From an uncultured Clostridia bacterium (GTDB taxonomy: Bacteria > Bacillota > Clostridia > Oscillospirales > Oscillospiraceae): a stretch of DNA of 5,893 nucleotides. This document shows, piece after piece, positions 1-4,496 of the stretch (its first letter is position 1; each line of letters begins with the position of its first letter). Both the position numbers and the translations under genes were made by a program. The notes under the pieces are model-generated. The model searched no databases. It was given only the letters and a program-made list of their open reading frames with translations, and was not told where the DNA came from. The stretch covers positions 1-5,893 of the forward strand of contig CALDMR010000143.1 of assembly GCA_937915065.1 (NCBI GenBank), read 5' to 3'.

Positions 1-202
1 GAATCAGGGGAGTTCCGCGCAGTGTCAGTGCGTATTGCTGGCTCCAGTCTTCGTTTTTACCGCGGGGCTCCCACTTTAGGGTGCTATTTCCATCAACAAG
101 CAGCAAACGGGCGTCCCGGCACCAGGAAAAAGCATTGGTATTCAGTTTCATCGGGAGATTGGCAAGGGGCTCGCGTTTGCGGGTTTGCCATGGCAATTTC
201 AT
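1..202 (-). CDS. Hypothetical protein, 5' part only (runs off left edge)
   Basis: The minus strand is open from an ATG at 202 to position 1, giving 67 codons plus one base with no stop. The protein begins MKLPWQTRKREPLANLP and continues with a Trp- and charge-rich stretch containing LLLVDGNSTLKWEPRG and QQYALTLRGTPL. A GGAG ribosome binding site lies about 7 bases before the ATG, and a TATAAT -10 box lies about 45 bases upstream. This start context is better than that of the overlapping plus-strand frames, which lack a good RBS. I do not recognise the family. There is no signal peptide, membrane segment or catalytic motif in the visible part, and most of the protein may lie outside the window. 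It is transcribed divergently from the DUF5655-like gene. Confidence 0.6.
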   Translation of the reverse strand, partial: MKLPWQTRKREPLANLPMKLNTNAFSWCRDARLLLVDGNSTLKWEPRGKNEDWSQQYALTLRGTPLI

Positions 203-247
203 GGTGGCCACTCCTTTTCCTTGTGCAGATGGATGCTTTTTTAGATT

Positions 248-253
248 ATTATA
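248..253 (-). promoter_or_regulatory. -10 box for the left-edge minus-strand gene
   Basis: Read on the minus strand, 253 to 248 is a perfect TATAAT. With a 17-base spacer the -35 position reads TATGCA, only 3 of 6 matches, so the -35 element is weak. The box lies about 45 bases upstream of the ATG at 202, a normal distance for a promoter with a short leader. The surrounding sequence is AT-rich, so a chance match is possible. Confidence 0.5.
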
Positions 254-420
254 TCGTATGCTGCGTGTTTTGCATAGATTGCAAGCCGCTTTTATATTGA
301 GAAACAAATAGTAATACAAATAAATACTTGTTTTTGAGATGTTCTGAAACACACTCGATTTCAGGGAGGCCGGCCAAAATAGAAACTGTAATAGTAGCTG
401 TGTTTATCCTGCGCGTGTTG
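254..420. other. Intergenic region between divergent genes, no gene seen
   Basis: This AT-rich stretch separates the minus-strand gene at the left edge from the plus-strand promoter at 421-449. The only structure seen is a weak imperfect inverted repeat: AAACAAATA (302-310) against TACTTGTTT (325-333), eight of nine pairs with a 14-base loop. There is also an eight-base GGCCGGCC palindrome at 368-375. Neither is convincing as a regulatory site. No open frame here has a ribosome binding site. Confidence 0.5.
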
Positions 421-449
421 TTGAAAAACGGGGGCGTTTATGATATGAT
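421..449 (+). promoter_or_regulatory. Sigma-A type promoter for the DUF5655-like gene
   Basis: TTGAAA (421-426) is followed by exactly 17 bases and TATGAT (444-449), each box matching consensus at 5 of 6 positions. Transcription would start near 456, giving a leader of about 50 bases before the ATG at 510. The spacing and position make this a credible vegetative promoter. Confidence 0.75.
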
Positions 450-509
450 TCAAATCAGATCGATGGCAGCCAAGGGGGAATTGGCTTCCAAGGGAGCATG
501 GGGGGGAGC

Positions 510-893
510 ATGAAACGCGCGGAGCATTATGAGAGTGATATTCTCTTTTTCTTTGAAGGAAAACCGGAGGCGCTGGCGCTATATCAATGCCTGCTGAGAC
601 GGATGGAAGAGCGCTTTCCGGAAGCTGCGGTACGGGTACAGAAAACGCAAGTCAGTTTTTATGGCCGCCATTTGTTTGCCATGGTATCCCTGCCGCGGCG
701 CAGAAAAGAGCAAGGGATCCTGGTGTCGCTCGGACTGCCGCAGCGGTTGGAAAGTTTGCGGATCGCGGCAGTGGCGGAGGCGTATCCGGGGCGGTGGACC
801 CATCATATTCCGGTAAAGGAGCCGGCGCAGATCGATGGCGAATTGCTGGACTGGATGCAAGAGGCCTGGGCATTTGCAGAAAGCAAGGGATAA
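510..893 (+). CDS. DUF5655-family protein
   Basis: This encodes a 127-residue soluble protein. The order of conserved stretches matches what I remember of the DUF5655 family: FFEGKPEALALY (residues 14-25), VRVQKTQVSF (41-50), an aromatic/basic segment with LPRRR (61-65), SLGLPQRLES (73-82) and YPGRWTHHIPV (92-102). The family is usually a short stand-alone protein or an accessory domain of unknown function, so no activity can be assigned. There is no signal peptide or membrane segment. The start is uncertain. An in-frame ATG at 498 would add MGGS, but the AGGGAG before it is only one base away. ATG 510 is preferred because MKRAEHYESD looks like a natural N-terminus and purine-rich G-runs precede it. 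The gene has its own promoter. No terminator was seen before the infC promoter, so read-through into the infC operon is possible. Confidence 0.75.
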   Translation: MKRAEHYESDILFFFEGKPEALALYQCLLRRMEERFPEAAVRVQKTQVSFYGRHLFAMVSLPRRRKEQGILVSLGLPQRLESLRIAAVAEAYPGRWTHHIPVKEPAQIDGELLDWMQEAWAFAESKG

Positions 894-924
894 AAAATAA
901 GTGGAGAAAATCTATAAAAAATCG

Positions 925-953
925 TTGACAATGGGGTGGAGATAGGATATAAT
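925..953 (+). promoter_or_regulatory. Consensus sigma-A promoter of the infC operon
   Basis: A perfect TTGACA (925-930), 17-base spacer and perfect TATAAT (948-953) form a full-consensus vegetative promoter, as expected for a highly expressed ribosomal protein operon. Transcription should start near 960, leaving a leader of about 160 nucleotides before the infC start codon. The -35 box begins only 32 bases after the upstream stop codon. Confidence 0.92.
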
Positions 954-959
954 ACCAGA

Positions 960-1105
960 GGTAAAACAAAGAAGAACGGTGGCATCCGCTCTCACCTCCA
1001 GCAGCATGTGAAGAGGTCAACAGGAAAACAGATGCGCTTTGGGCGTATTGCGTTTGTTTGCGGGTGCCGGCAGGTATCCGCGTTTTATTTTATCTATGTT
1101 TATTT
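960..1105 (+). ncRNA. infC leader, likely L20-responsive attenuation leader
   Basis: The roughly 145-nucleotide untranslated leader between promoter and infC RBS can form two competing structures. Segment 981-989 (GGCATCCGC) pairs over all nine positions with 1060-1068 (GCGGGTGCC), one of the pairs being G-U. The same 1060-1068 segment is the 5' arm of the terminator hairpin that ends at 1081. A smaller stem, ACCTC (994-998) with GAGGT (1013-1017), lies inside the long-range pairing. In Bacillus subtilis and relatives, free ribosomal protein L20 binds the infC leader and promotes premature termination. The position and architecture here match that known system. The identity of the L20 binding site is inferred, not shown. 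Confidence 0.7.
1060..1094 (+). terminator. Intrinsic terminator (attenuator) upstream of infC
   Basis: GCGGGTGCC (1060-1068) and GGTATCCGC (1073-1081) form a nine-pair stem, with two G-U pairs and no mismatch, closed by a GGCA loop. It is followed directly by the T-rich run GTTTTATTTTATC. The hairpin sits about 25 bases before the infC RBS, so it would act on operon transcription rather than end the upstream gene. Its 5' arm can instead pair with 981-989. Confidence 0.75.
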
Positions 1106-1113
1106 AGGAGGTG
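1106..1113 (+). promoter_or_regulatory. RBS that fixes the infC ATT start
   Basis: AGGAGGTG is a full-strength Shine-Dalgarno sequence with 7 bases before the ATT at 1121. No ATG lies at a usable distance in the infC frame. The next in-frame candidate, GTG at 1130, would be 16 bases away. The RBS therefore selects ATT as start codon. Confidence 0.9.
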
Positions 1114-1120
1114 CTTCGGT

Positions 1121-1648
1121 ATTAGCAACGTGGCTCATCAGATCAATGAAGAGATCCGCGACAAGGAAGTGCGCTTGATCGGCGCAGGGGGCGAGCAGCT
1201 CGGCATCATGTCTGCGGACGAGGCTCTGAAGATCGCGGAAGAGCAGGGACTCGACCTGGTTAAGATCTCTCCGACGGCAGTGCCGCCCGTCTGCAAACTG
1301 CTGGATTACGGAAAGTTCCGTTTTGAGCAGGCGAAAAAGGAAAAGGAAGCCCGCAAAAACCAGCATGTGGTCGAGATCAAGGAAATCCGCATGTCCCCCA
1401 GTATCGACGTGGGAGACTTCAATGTGAAACTGAAAAATGCGCAGAAGTTCATTGCCGAGGGCAACCGCGTTAAGGTCGCCGTCCGCTTCCGCGGCCGCGA
1501 AATGGCGCACACCGAGATCGGCCTGGAGCTGCTGAAGCGTTTTGCGGAGCAGTGTGCCGACGTTGCCACAGTGGATAAGCAGCCCAAGCTGGAGGGCCGC
1601 CACATGGCTATGTTCATTGCACCGAAGTCCGGCAATCAGAAAAAGTAA
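1121..1648 (+). CDS. infC: Translation initiation factor IF-3 (ATT start)
   Basis: IF-3 binds the 30S subunit, prevents premature 50S joining and proofreads the start codon and initiator tRNA. From the ATT the product is 175 residues, within the family's normal 170-180. The N-domain begins at QINEEIRDKEVRLI (7-20). The linker region carries the signature VPPVCKLLDYGKFRFEQ (54-70) and a lysine-rich helix (71-79). The C-domain follows from about residue 84, with KEIRMSP and VKVAVRFRGREM. A frame-compatible ATG at 1058 would add 21 residues but lies inside the attenuator hairpin and has no RBS, so it is rejected. ATT starts are known for infC in E. coli and Geobacillus, where IF-3 represses its own translation by discriminating against the codon. 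infC is first in the operon, 45 bases before rpmI. The gap holds a small GCAGC/GCTGC hairpin (1656-1669). Confidence 0.96.
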   Translation: MSNVAHQINEEIRDKEVRLIGAGGEQLGIMSADEALKIAEEQGLDLVKISPTAVPPVCKLLDYGKFRFEQAKKEKEARKNQHVVEIKEIRMSPSIDVGDFNVKLKNAQKFIAEGNRVKVAVRFRGREMAHTEIGLELLKRFAEQCADVATVDKQPKLEGRHMAMFIAPKSGNQKK

Positions 1649-1693
1649 TTCAACGGCAGCGATAGCTGCGAATAACGGAAGGAGAAACCAATT

Positions 1694-1891
1694 ATGCCTA
1701 AGATGAAGACTCACAGCGCTTCCAAAAAGAGATTCAGCCTGACCAAGACCGGTAAGGTGAAGTGCGCTAAGGCAAACAAAAGCCACATTCTGACCAAGAA
1801 GGACACCAAGCGTACTCGTCGTCTGCGCGCTGGCGGCTATGTGGATAAGACCATGGCTGCAACTGTTCGCAAGATGATCCCCTACAAATAA
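1694..1891 (+). CDS. rpmI: 50S ribosomal protein L35
   Basis: A 65-residue, strongly basic protein beginning MPKMKTHSASKKRF, the signature L35 N-terminus. HILTKKDTKRTRRLR lies mid-protein and the C-terminus is VRKMIPYK. The length is typical of bacterial L35 (about 64-66 residues). L35 is a small protein of the large ribosomal subunit. The RBS GGAAGGAG (1677-1684) is 9 bases from the ATG. The gene lies between infC and rplT, the conserved bacterial order. No internal promoter was seen, so expression should follow the infC promoter and its leader. Confidence 0.97.
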   Translation: MPKMKTHSASKKRFSLTKTGKVKCAKANKSHILTKKDTKRTRRLRAGGYVDKTMAATVRKMIPYK

Positions 1892-1936
1892 GGAATACAC
1901 ACCGCGATAAAGCTGAAATATAGGAGGCAATAAGAA

Positions 1937-2290
1937 ATGGCAAGAGTAAAGGGCGCAATGATGACGCGCAAAAGAAGAAATAAAACGCTGAAGCTCGCAA
2001 AGGGTTACTGGGGTGCCAAGTCCAAGCACTTCAAGATGGCACAGCAGGCTGTGTTTAAGTCCCTGACTTACGCATATACCGGCCGTCGTCTGAAGAAGCG
2101 CGACTTCCGCAAGCTGTGGATCACCCGTATCAGCGCTGCTTGCAAGCTGAACGGTATGAACTACTCCTCTTTCGTGAACGGCCTGAAGAAAGCCGGTATC
2201 GAAATTAACCGCAAGATGCTGGCTGAGATGGCAGTCAACGACAAGGCTGCATTCACCCAGCTGACCGAGCTGGCTAAGGCACAGCACTAA
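1937..2290 (+). CDS. rplT: 50S ribosomal protein L20
   Basis: A 117-residue basic protein starting MARVKGAMMTRKRRNK. The highly conserved LAKGYWGAKSKHFKMAQQAV (20-39) is followed by GRRLKKRDFRKLWITRI, matching bacterial L20 over its full length of about 117-119. L20 binds 23S rRNA early in large-subunit assembly. In Firmicutes it is also the repressor of this same operon through the infC leader, so the last gene would control the first. The AGGAGG RBS (1922-1927) is 9 bases from the ATG. It lies 45 bases after rpmI and is followed by a strong terminator. Confidence 0.98.
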   Translation: MARVKGAMMTRKRRNKTLKLAKGYWGAKSKHFKMAQQAVFKSLTYAYTGRRLKKRDFRKLWITRISAACKLNGMNYSSFVNGLKKAGIEINRKMLAEMAVNDKAAFTQLTELAKAQH

Positions 2291-2301
2291 GAGCTTTTTT
2301 G

Positions 2302-2340
2302 AAACACCGCTTTTCCGTTGGGGGAAAGCGGTGTTTTTAT
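2302..2340 (+). terminator. Intrinsic terminator of infC-rpmI-rplT
   Basis: Positions 2302-2316 pair with 2322-2336 to give a 15-pair stem with one G-U and a GTTGG loop, followed by a T-run from 2334. It lies 11 bases after the rplT stop codon and ends the operon. Confidence 0.93.
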
Positions 2341-2386
2341 ATTCGATATATGGTTTTGATAATTATATAATACTATATAATATATC

Positions 2387-2415
2387 TTGACATAGTTTTT
2401 GAAATGATATATTAT
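2387..2415 (+). promoter_or_regulatory. Sigma-A promoter of the hemolysin III family gene
   Basis: A perfect TTGACA (2387-2392) is followed by 17 bases and TATTAT (2410-2415). An overlapping exact TATAAT (2413-2418) would have a 20-base spacer. The region 2340-2420 is extremely AT-rich. Transcription would start about 2421-2425, downstream of the ATG at 2404, which argues against that ATG as a start codon. Confidence 0.8.
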
Positions 2416-2442
2416 AATAACAAAGAAAGGACTGTGAGGGAT

Positions 2443-3168
2443 ATGACGCGAGCAATGACAAAAAATCCGGCGGCGCTGACGGGGGCTTCCGGGATCAAAA
2501 AGGTGCAGGAAATCCGGAATCCTTATGACGGCCTGCGTTTTTGGTCGGCTTTCACACACGGTGCCGGCGCTGTGTTAAGCGCCCTGGGCGGTGGAGCGCT
2601 GTTGCTCCAGGCCTCTTTGCGGGGAATTGACGCTTTGACAGTTACTGCCCTGGCGGTGTTTGCAGCGTCTATGGTGGCCCTGTATCTAGCCAGCTGCCTG
2701 TATCATTGCGTCAATACCTCTGTGCATGGCCGGTTGCTGTTGAGAAAACTGGATCACTCTATGATTTATGTGCTGATTGCCGGCACATATACGCCGATTT
2801 GCCTGTCTGTGCTGGGCGGCCCGCTGGGCTGGAGCCTGTTCGGCGTCATTTGGGGGCTGGCTGCGGTTGGCGTGGTTGTAACACTGTGTTGGCTGAATGC
2901 TCCACGATTGGTGACGACCTTGTTTTATGTGGGGATGGGTTGGATGGCAGTGTTGGCACTGCGCCCGCTGATCGCGGCGCTTACGCCTCTTGCCCTCGGA
3001 TGGATGCTGTTGGGCGGCGTAATGTATACAGTTGGCGGCGTATTATACGCCCTGAAGTGGCCTCTGAAAAATAGACCGCAGTTTGGCTGCCACGAAATTT
3101 TCCATGTGTTTGTCCTCATGGGCAGCGCCTGCTTTTTTGCAATGATGTGGGTGGAATTTGCTGTATAA
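2443..3168 (+). CDS. Hemolysin III / PAQR-family membrane protein
   Basis: The product is 241 residues, mostly hydrophobic, consistent with the seven membrane helices of this family. Family motifs are present in order: FWSAFTHGAGAVLS (33-46), the SxxxH motif SCLYH (84-88), LDHSMIYVLIAGTYTPI (103-119) and the last-helix HEIFHVFV (217-224). S84, H88, D104, H217 and H221 match the putative zinc site of PAQR proteins. Bacterial members (YqfA/TrhA, B. subtilis YplQ) are linked to membrane homeostasis rather than proven haemolysis; the name is historical. ATG 2443 is chosen because the upstream ATG 2404 lies within the promoter. A GAAAGGA-type RBS (2425-2431) is 11 bases upstream. The hydrophilic N-terminus of about 30 residues is somewhat longer than usual, so ATG 2455 is a possible alternative. 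It is a single-gene unit convergent with trmB. Confidence 0.93.
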   Translation: MTRAMTKNPAALTGASGIKKVQEIRNPYDGLRFWSAFTHGAGAVLSALGGGALLLQASLRGIDALTVTALAVFAASMVALYLASCLYHCVNTSVHGRLLLRKLDHSMIYVLIAGTYTPICLSVLGGPLGWSLFGVIWGLAAVGVVVTLCWLNAPRLVTTLFYVGMGWMAVLALRPLIAALTPLALGWMLLGGVMYTVGGVLYALKWPLKNRPQFGCHEIFHVFVLMGSACFFAMMWVEFAV

Positions 3169-3221
3169 AAGAAATCTTCCGATCGGATGCGGTGCAAGAA
3201 GTTTCGCGTACCGGGGGCTGA

Positions 3222-3277
3222 TAAAAAACACAGCATGGGATACCGTGTTAGGATCCCATGCTGTGTTTGTGTTTTTA
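3222..3277. terminator. Bidirectional terminator between hemolysin III gene and trmB
   Basis: A perfect 16-pair stem, 3226-3241 with 3253-3268, has an 11-base loop. Its plus-strand side is followed by TGTGTTTTTAT. Its minus-strand side is followed by a run of six T residues. It can therefore end transcription of both convergent genes. The trmB stop codon (3277-3275) lies 6 bases from the stem. Confidence 0.92.
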
Positions 3278-3961
3278 TGTTTCTGTGGTTTTGGGGGCGG
3301 CGGAGGAGGGAGCCGGTTCGCTCCATGCTTCTATGGTGGCGACACAGCGGTTGATGGGAGTGCCCAGTTCATAAAACTTGGCTTCATAATCGGTCATTAC
3401 ACCACAGGGACCGTTTTCGTGGAGATTATGGGTAACTTCGGACAGGGAGAAACCAGCCTGCGGAAATTCTTCCAGGGAGAATTCAAACAAAGGCGCATTA
3501 TCTGTTTTGAAATGGATTTGCCCGCCCTCCTTGAGTACCTGGCGGTACAGCTTCAAAAAGCCGGTATGGGTCAGGCGCCGTTTAGCGTGGCGCTTTGTAG
3601 GCCAGGGATCACAGAAATTGATGTAGATTTGGTCTACTTCGCCCTCCGCAAAAATTTCCGGCAGCAGAGCAGCGTCGCAGGAGAGGAAGCGTACATTTTC
3701 TAACCCCAAAGCACACACCCGCTCCATGGCGATCACCATGGCGTCTGGCACCCGCTCCACGGCAATAAACAATGTATCCGGATGGGCCTGAGCAGTTTCG
3801 GCGGTGAAGCGGCCCTTTCCGCAGCCCAGTTCCACATGCAGCGGGCAGCCGGGATGCAGCAGCTCACGCCAATGGCCGCGGTGGCTCTGGGGATCGCGGA
3901 TCAGCACGGCGCTGCAGCGCTCCATACGGGGCACCAGGTTTTTCTTTTTTCTCATGCGCAT
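3275..3961 (-). CDS. trmB: tRNA (guanine-N7-)-methyltransferase (position 46)
   Basis: This SAM-dependent enzyme makes m7G46 in the variable loop of tRNA. The product is 228 residues, in the usual range of about 210-240. HVELGCGKGRF (42-52) is the SAM-binding glycine motif and E69 in FIAVER is the ribose-binding acidic residue. D96 follows strand 4. The family signature NFCDPWPTKRHAKRRLT (115-131) holds the catalytic Asp118. TDYEAKF (190-196) and GTPINR (200-205) form the substrate-contacting C-terminus. An Ala/Pro/Thr-rich tail of about 12 residues ends the protein. ATG 3961 is chosen because GAGGG (3973-3969 on the minus strand) lies 7 bases upstream; Met3 at 3955 is an alternative. It is transcribed alone from its own promoter. 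Confidence 0.96.
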   Translation of the reverse strand: MRMRKKKNLVPRMERCSAVLIRDPQSHRGHWRELLHPGCPLHVELGCGKGRFTAETAQAHPDTLFIAVERVPDAMVIAMERVCALGLENVRFLSCDAALLPEIFAEGEVDQIYINFCDPWPTKRHAKRRLTHTGFLKLYRQVLKEGGQIHFKTDNAPLFEFSLEEFPQAGFSLSEVTHNLHENGPCGVMTDYEAKFYELGTPINRCVATIEAWSEPAPSSAAPKTTET

Positions 3962-3984
3962 AATGAATCCCTCGTCTCAATATC

Positions 3985-4000
3985 ATGCTCCGGGGAGCAT
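3985..4000. repeat. Inverted repeat in the trmB 5' leader
   Basis: ATGCTC (3985-3990) and GAGCAT (3995-4000) flank CGGG. The bases extend to a seven-base match on each side of a two-base centre. The repeat sits between the trmB promoter and its RBS, so it could be a leader hairpin or a protein-binding palindrome. There is no further evidence for either. Confidence 0.5.
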
Positions 4001-4026
4001 AACCATTATTTTTGAATCCTTCCGGC

Positions 4027-4055
4027 AGTATACCAGAATTGTTATATGATATCAC
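4027..4055 (-). promoter_or_regulatory. Extended -10 promoter of trmB
   Basis: On the minus strand, TATACT (4032-4027) is preceded by TGG, giving the extended -10 form TGnTATACT. A 17-base spacer leads to GTGATA (4055-4050), a 4-of-6 match for -35. The extended -10 compensates for the weak -35. Transcription would start near 4020, about 59 bases before the ATG. Confidence 0.7.
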
Positions 4056-4260
4056 ATTTGCGGTGGTTCTGTAAATAATGATTGAGAAAACTTCGTGGTG
4101 CTGAATAATGGAATCGGTATGACACACCGCTGGCAGTGAACTGATAGAAAACTGGGGCGTTGAGGTGAATCTGTACAGCAGATCCGCCGGTTTTTCTGCT
4201 GCTTTGGGAGTTCTATTACATTGCTGTGATAAAGCTAACTTTACATAATGTCGAAATACG
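4056..4260. other. Intergenic region between trmB and crt promoters
   Basis: No gene with a ribosome binding site was seen on either strand. The sequence holds a possible stem, CAGCAGA (4176-4182) with TCTGCTG (4195-4201), which lacks a T-run on its 3' side. It also holds a weak promoter-like pair, TTGAGA (4082-4087) and AATAAT (4104-4109), 16 bases apart. A long minus-strand open frame reaching in from trmB has no RBS or recognisable protein content. Confidence 0.5.
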
Positions 4261-4289
4261 TTGAAATGTACAACATGTTGTGTTATAAA
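4261..4289 (+). promoter_or_regulatory. Upstream promoter-like site (P1) with palindrome in spacer
   Basis: TTGAAA (4261-4266), a 17-base spacer and TATAAA (4284-4289) form a 10-of-12 match to a sigma-A promoter pointing towards crt. The spacer holds the perfect palindrome ACAACATGTTGT (4270-4281), the classic position for a repressor operator. If used, it adds a crt transcript starting about 4296, upstream of the second promoter. Confidence 0.6.
4270..4281. repeat. Perfect 12-bp palindrome, candidate operator
   Basis: ACAACATGTTGT reads identically on both strands. It lies entirely within the spacer between the P1 -35 and -10 boxes, where a bound dimeric protein would block RNA polymerase. 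The sequence does not match a regulator consensus that I can name with confidence. Confidence 0.5.
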
Positions 4290-4345
4290 TTGGACAAAAT
4301 GCCAATAACGCGTCAGAAAAAAGATTTGCAAAATGCATAAAGCTC

Positions 4346-4363
4346 TTGATATTTATTTCACAA
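4346..4363. promoter_or_regulatory. Candidate Rex (NADH/NAD+ sensor) operator
   Basis: TTGATATTTATTTCACAA matches the clostridial Rex consensus TTGTTAAN4TTAACAA at 11 of 14 specified positions. Its right half, TTCACAA, is identical to the half-site of the classic TTGTGAAN4TTCACAA form. It covers the P2 -35 box, where Rex binding would repress. Rex control of crt/hbd genes is established in Clostridium, which supports the assignment; binding here is inferred. Confidence 0.6.
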
Positions 4364-4374
4364 AGTCGTATAAT
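4346..4374 (+). promoter_or_regulatory. Main promoter (P2) of crt-hbd
   Basis: TTGATA (4346-4351), 17 bases and a perfect TATAAT (4369-4374) give an 11-of-12 match to the vegetative promoter consensus. Transcription would begin near 4381, leaving a leader of about 116 bases before the crt ATG. The -35 box and most of the spacer are covered by the Rex-like palindrome. Confidence 0.85.
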
Positions 4375-4411
4375 TTACCCGTAGGGTGGGGGCTAATGTG
4401 TGTCCATTCTA

Positions 4412-4432
4412 TTCTGTTGCGTTGCGACAGAA
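4412..4432 (+). other. Leader hairpin 1 upstream of crt
   Basis: TTCTGTTGC (4412-4420) and GCGACAGAA (4424-4432) form a nine-pair stem with one G-U pair and a three-base GTT loop. It lies about 30 bases after the P2 start site. The bases that follow are A-rich rather than T-rich, so it is not an intrinsic terminator in this orientation. Confidence 0.55.
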
Positions 4433-4445
4433 AAATATAGGGGCG

Positions 4446-4465
4446 GGAGGTCGCTGCGGATCTCC
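4446..4465 (+). other. Leader hairpin 2 upstream of crt
   Basis: GGAGGTC (4446-4452) and GATCTCC (4459-4465) form a seven-pair stem with one G-U pair and a GCTGCG loop. It hides a GGAGG that is not at a start codon and leaves the true RBS (4484-4489) free. It may stabilise the transcript or form part of a larger leader fold. Confidence 0.45.
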
Positions 4466-4496
4466 ATAGTCCACTGAATGATGAGGAGGAAGAAAC

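Noticed and set aside
22..311. Two overlapping plus-strand open frames at the left edge
   Set aside because: Neither has a convincing RBS; the minus-strand frame starting at 202 has both an RBS and a -10 box and better explains the region.
302..333. AT-rich inverted repeat AAACAAATA/TACTTGTTT
   Set aside because: It has a mismatch, a long loop and very low complexity, so chance is a sufficient explanation.
936..1178. An 80-codon plus-strand frame over the infC leader
   Set aside because: Its ATG lies between the -35 and -10 boxes of the infC promoter, so it cannot be translated from that transcript, and it overlaps infC in the wrong frame.
1100..2287. A 395-codon open frame on the minus strand across infC, rpmI and rplT
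   Set aside because: It is antisense to three certain genes, spans their intergenic gaps, has no RBS and its protein resembles no family; it is an effect of codon bias in the real genes.
3158..3703. A 181-codon plus-strand open frame starting at the end of the hemolysin III gene
   Set aside because: It runs through the bidirectional terminator and antisense to trmB, with no RBS and a low-complexity product.
4278..4297. TTGTGTT and TGGACAA as a second Rex-like site upstream of crt
   Set aside because: The half-sites are separated by six bases rather than four and the right half is poor; the overlapping P1 -10 box explains the sequence better.
3864..4331. A 155-codon minus-strand open frame upstream of and overlapping trmB
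   Set aside because: It overlaps trmB in another frame, lacks an RBS and crosses the trmB promoter; no recognisable protein content.
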